A stretch of 64,000 bases of DNA from Bin87 sp965203855. GTDB taxonomy: Bacteria; Chloroflexota; Dehalococcoidia; Lucifugimonadales; UBA3495. Under the pieces are notes generated by a model. That model was not told where the DNA came from. It did not search any database and saw nothing but the letters and a program-made list of their open reading frames with translations. This document shows, one piece after another, positions 61,529 to 64,000 of this stretch (within the stretch, counting starts at the first letter, position 1; each line of letters begins with the position of its first letter). The position numbers and the translations under genes are program-made. The DNA lies in NCBI GenBank assembly GCA_965203855.1, contig CBDBDN010000008.1:62001-126000 (forward strand). Reading direction: 5' to 3'.

Positions 61529-63109
61529 TCATGGTCCGGGTTCAGCGGCGGCGTTAGTATCGGGAGCATTAGTATCGGGATTAGGGCCGGGATTGGCGGC
61601 GAAATAAGCGGCTACTGCGTCGGCCAGCCCCTCTACATTGTGTTCGGTGGCGATGATGTCAACGGACAAGCCCGCATCGGCGGCGGCGGCGGCGGTGATG
61701 GGGCCAATGCAGGCAATGGCGCAGTTATCCAGCAGGCTGCGGTCATCGCCGATGATTTCCAGCAGGTTGCTTACCGTTGACGAGCTGGTAAAGGTTACCA
61801 TATCAACGCCGTCTTGCAGTATGGCGCGCGCCGTTTCGGCAGCATCGGCCGGGCGGATGTTCCGGTAGGCGGCAACCCGGCGCACGCTGGCGCCAAGCTC
61901 CGCCAGCCCGGACGCCAGCGCGTCCCGTCCGATAGCCGAGCCGGGGAGCAGCGCCGGTACGCCGGCCCAGTCCCGCCCGGATAACTCCGCGACTACGGAC
62001 TCCGATACGGAGCGTTGCGGAATAAAATCCGGTTCAATCCCGCAATCCCGCAAAGCGCGCGCCGTTGCCGGGCCAATGGCGGCGATACTGGCGCCGGCGA
62101 AATAGCGGGCGTCCAGCCCCAGCGTCCGCAAGCGTTCCCAAACATACTGCACGGCATTGACGCTGGCAAAGATAATCCACCGTCCGGGCCGGCCGGCGGA
62201 TTCGGCAAGCGCAGCGTCCAGTTCGGCATAATCGTCCAAAGGGGCGATTTCTATTGACGGCAGTTCTACGGGTTCTGCGCCCAAGTCGGAGAGCAGCTCC
62301 ACCAGGCGGGATGCTTGAGTGCGGGAACGGGTTACCAAAACCCGCTTGCCCCACAACGGGCGGCGGTCAAACCAGGCAATTTCATCCCGCAGTCCGGCCA
62401 CCGCGCCGATGACGGCGATAACGGGGGCGGCGATGCCGGCATTCCGCCCCCGTTCCGCAATGTCCGCCAGCGTGCCGGATACTACCCGCTGGCGCGGCCA
62501 GGTGCCCCATTGCACCAGGGCAGCGGGCGTAGTGGATGGCATACCGCTGGCCTGCAACACGGCGGCGATGCCGGGCAGCGCGGCCCAGCCCATCAGTGCC
62601 ACAATCGTGCCGCCGGATTGGGCGAGGGCCGGCCAGTTAGTGGCGGTAGCGCCTTTGGACGGATCCTCGCTGCCGGTAACGATGGTTACCGATGTGGACA
62701 GCCCCCGGTGCGTAACCGGGATGCCGGCGTAGGCCGCCGCCGCCACCGCCGAGGTTACGCCCGGCACGATTTCATAAGGAACGCCGGCGCGGGCCAAAGC
62801 GATGGCCTCCTCGCCGCCGCGCCCAAACACGAAAGGATCGCCGCCTTTGAGACGAACTACGATATTGCCGGCCTGCCCCTCGGCGGCCAGCAAGGCATTG
62901 ATTTCGGATTGCGACAGGGCCTGCCGGCCGCGTTCCTTGCCCACAAAGATGCGGCGGGCGGCGGGCGGCGCCAAGTCCAGCAGCGCCGGAGAGAGCAGGC
63001 GGTCGTACACCACAACATCGGCAGACGCCAACGCCTGCGCGCCCTTGACGGTAAGCAGGCCGGGGTCGCCGGGGCCGGCGCCAACAAGATAGACTTTGCC
63101 AGTGTGCAT
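61529..63109 (-). CDS. cobA: Fused uroporphyrinogen-III C-methyltransferase / uroporphyrinogen-III synthase
   Basis: A bifunctional protein, 526 residues. The N-terminal SUMT (CobA) half has VYLVGAGPGDPGLLTVKGAQAL (about residues 6-27), VVRLKGGDPFVFGRGGEEA and GIPVTHRGLSTSVTIVTG. The C-terminal HemD half starts near residue 260 (KRVLVTRSRTQASRLVELLSDLGAEPVELP) and ends VTFTSSSTVSNLLEII and CIGPITAAAAADAGL. HemD cyclises hydroxymethylbilane and CobA methylates the product to precorrin-2, leading to siroheme or cobalamin. Fusions of this kind are common in Firmicutes, Actinobacteria and Chloroflexota. ATG 63109; GTG 63118 is an alternative. Confidence 0.93.
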   Translation of the reverse strand: MHTGKVYLVGAGPGDPGLLTVKGAQALASADVVVYDRLLSPALLDLAPPAARRIFVGKERGRQALSQSEINALLAAEGQAGNIVVRLKGGDPFVFGRGGEEAIALARAGVPYEIVPGVTSAVAAAAYAGIPVTHRGLSTSVTIVTGSEDPSKGATATNWPALAQSGGTIVALMGWAALPGIAAVLQASGMPSTTPAALVQWGTWPRQRVVSGTLADIAERGRNAGIAAPVIAVIGAVAGLRDEIAWFDRRPLWGKRVLVTRSRTQASRLVELLSDLGAEPVELPSIEIAPLDDYAELDAALAESAGRPGRWIIFASVNAVQYVWERLRTLGLDARYFAGASIAAIGPATARALRDCGIEPDFIPQRSVSESVVAELSGRDWAGVPALLPGSAIGRDALASGLAELGASVRRVAAYRNIRPADAAETARAILQDGVDMVTFTSSSTVSNLLEIIGDDRSLLDNCAIACIGPITAAAAADAGLSVDIIATEHNVEGLADAVAAYFAANPGPNPDTNAPDTNAAAEPGP

Positions 63110-63185
63110 AATTTCCACTTACCGGATTCGGTTTTGCGTCGGCGAATAGTTGCGACAGGATAGACAAAACGAGCGATTATGCCGT

Positions 63186-63194
63186 ATATTAGCA
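63186..63194 (-). promoter_or_regulatory. Possible extended -10 promoter of the tetrapyrrole operon
   Basis: Minus strand TGC followed by TAATAT (complement of atattagca), about 80 bases before the cobA-hemD start. The 63110-63509 gap also holds two ctgcgtagcgg-centred repeats (63218 and 63268). Confidence 0.4.
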
Positions 63195-63305
63195 TCAAGT
63201 TACTGACCGGTCTGTTCTCTGCGTAGCGGAGGGCAGGCCCCGGCGAATCGGCAGTATGGGGCCGTCTCCTGCGTAGCGGGGGCACGGCCCCTTTATAATG
63301 TCGCT

Positions 63306-63419
63306 ATGCAACGCTACAAGCCCATCCATTGCAGTGTTCGCCTTTTCGGTACGCCGCAGTTTAGCATCGATGATGCAACTATCGGGTTTGACAATTCACT
63401 ATTGAGCATAGTAAGGTGA
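63306..63419 (+). CDS. Possible 37-residue leaderless ORF
   Basis: ATG 63306 lies seven bases after a TTTATAAT element (63291-63298), so a transcript would start at or next to the A of the ATG. The 37-residue product (MQRYKPIHCSVRLFGTPQF...) has no recognised family, and a GC-rich hairpin follows at 63441. It might instead be the remnant of a longer gene. Low confidence. Confidence 0.3.
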   Translation: MQRYKPIHCSVRLFGTPQFSIDDATIGFDNSLLSIVR

Positions 63420-63440
63420 AAATGGTACTGAGCCGGTGAT

Positions 63441-63461
63441 AAGAGGCCCGGGGCCTCTTTC
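63441..63461 (+). terminator. Hairpin terminator in the right-end intergenic region
   Basis: Perfect inverted repeat aagaggcccggggcctctt with a T-run (ttt) after it; a weaker hairpin (gagagttggccgctctc, 63465-63481) follows. Confidence 0.55.
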
Positions 63462-63509
63462 GATGAGAGTTGGCCGCTCTCGCTAAAAAATCGGATAGCC
63501 GGCTCACTG

Positions 63510-63962
63510 TTAGTTCACTTTTTTAGCGGCCGATCTTTGCTCGTCATACTCCCATATTTCTACGCCGTCCGGTATCAGATGGCCGTGGGTTTTGACATAG
63601 TATTCCGCCAAGGTTGCATCCCGTTTTGCGCTGTGATCCCGTATGACAAACAAAATTTTCCTGTACTTGCGCGGTGCTAGATAGAAATAGAACATCGCTT
63701 CATTCCAAACTGTCATTTTGGCGCTGGGGGCGTTGTCACGCGCTGTCCATCTGTGAGACTTGCATTCAACCAGCACAGGCGGGCAGCTAGATCCCAAATC
63801 AAACTTGTGTTCTTTTATGACAGAAAGTCCGATTTTTACCCCGTATCCTTTGTCGAGTTCAATACTGTTTTGCCGACGAAAGTAATTTTGGGCGACAGTC
63901 TCAAAATCTTTGCCCACGTGAGCATTCGATATTGAGCCTTGCCTCTGATAGTTGTTCACCAT
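63510..63962 (-). CDS. Putative PD-(D/E)XK nuclease-like protein
   Basis: About 150 residues from ATG 63962 (GAGGTG upstream). HKFDLGSSCPPVLVECKSHRWT (about residues 53-74) gives the D-x(n)-E-x-K core of restriction-endonuclease-like folds, preceded by a helical GKDFETVAQNYF segment and followed by DNAPSAKMTVWNEAMFYFYLAP. It is richer in A+T than most genes here, suggesting horizontal acquisition. No methyltransferase is adjacent, but the sequence ends 38 bases upstream of it. Confidence 0.65.
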   Translation of the reverse strand: MVNNYQRQGSISNAHVGKDFETVAQNYFRRQNSIELDKGYGVKIGLSVIKEHKFDLGSSCPPVLVECKSHRWTARDNAPSAKMTVWNEAMFYFYLAPRKYRKILFVIRDHSAKRDATLAEYYVKTHGHLIPDGVEIWEYDEQRSAAKKVN

Positions 63963-64000
63963 GAGATTCACCTCATTTGTCGGAGAATTGAGCGTTATCC

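Overview
The window is GC-rich, densely coded bacterial DNA with no rRNA, tRNA or CRISPR array that I could recognise. The gene set is best matched by a Chloroflexota-type bacterium (SAR202/Dehalococcoidia-like is my guess). It has a complete-looking F420 side-chain and chromophore operon (cofG-cofH-cofD-cofC plus an F420-type LLM oxidoreductase), an archaeal-type bifunctional FBP aldolase/phosphatase, a nickel superoxide dismutase, and hydantoinase/oxoprolinase, amidase and cyclase-family catabolic genes. Taxonomy is inference; no marker was compared with a database.

Layout, left to right. 1-4.4 kb: two paralogous polytopic membrane proteins (GT-C glycosyltransferase-like); the first is split by a 12-C tract. 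4.5-9.5 kb: alaX, three tandem copies of a small two-helix membrane/coiled-coil protein, hyuA and a DUF1643 protein. 9.6-12.5 kb: a lipoprotein-like gene and two near-identical Uma2-type nuclease genes, all sharing one duplicated leader. 12.5-17.1 kb: PIG-L deacetylase, hyuB and an SGNH-like protein whose C-terminal module is shared with the two membrane proteins. 17.2-29.2 kb: small genes including a two-gene retropepsin-like cassette, a cyclase-family protein, DUF1015, ggt, a GatC-like/amidase pair, glmU and a CBS/CorC protein. 29.2-34.7 kb (minus strand): sortase-like protein, zinc-ribbon protein, rpoD and dnaG. 35.0-41.3 kb: F420 operon and fabI. 41.3-45.3 kb: zinc-ribbon/TPR protein, fbp and a class I aminotransferase. 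45.4-53.7 kb (minus strand): DNA methyltransferase-HNH fusion, aspS, a thioredoxin-domain (YyaL-like) protein, a second retropepsin cassette and an exported arylsulfotransferase-like protein preceded by a 14-C tract. 53.9-64 kb: sodN, then on the minus strand recQ, a DNA methyltransferase-Mrr-like fusion, hemL, two coiled-coil proteins, hemB, a cobA-hemD fusion and, at the edge, a PD-(D/E)XK-like nuclease.

Themes. (i) Two long C/G homopolymers each break the frame of a surface or envelope gene, and in both cases a small length change restores the frame: candidate phase-variable loci. (ii) A roughly 90-residue Cys-containing module occurs four times in three envelope genes. (iii) Two methyltransferases share a core but carry different nuclease domains. 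(iv) A 92-94 bp REP/BIME-like element with hairpin ends is scattered in intergenic spaces, and its ends have seeded tandem arrays. (v) Many promoters are of the extended -10 type (TGN before TATAAT). (vi) A two-gene cassette of a small protein plus a retropepsin-like protease occurs twice with the same 14-nt overlap.
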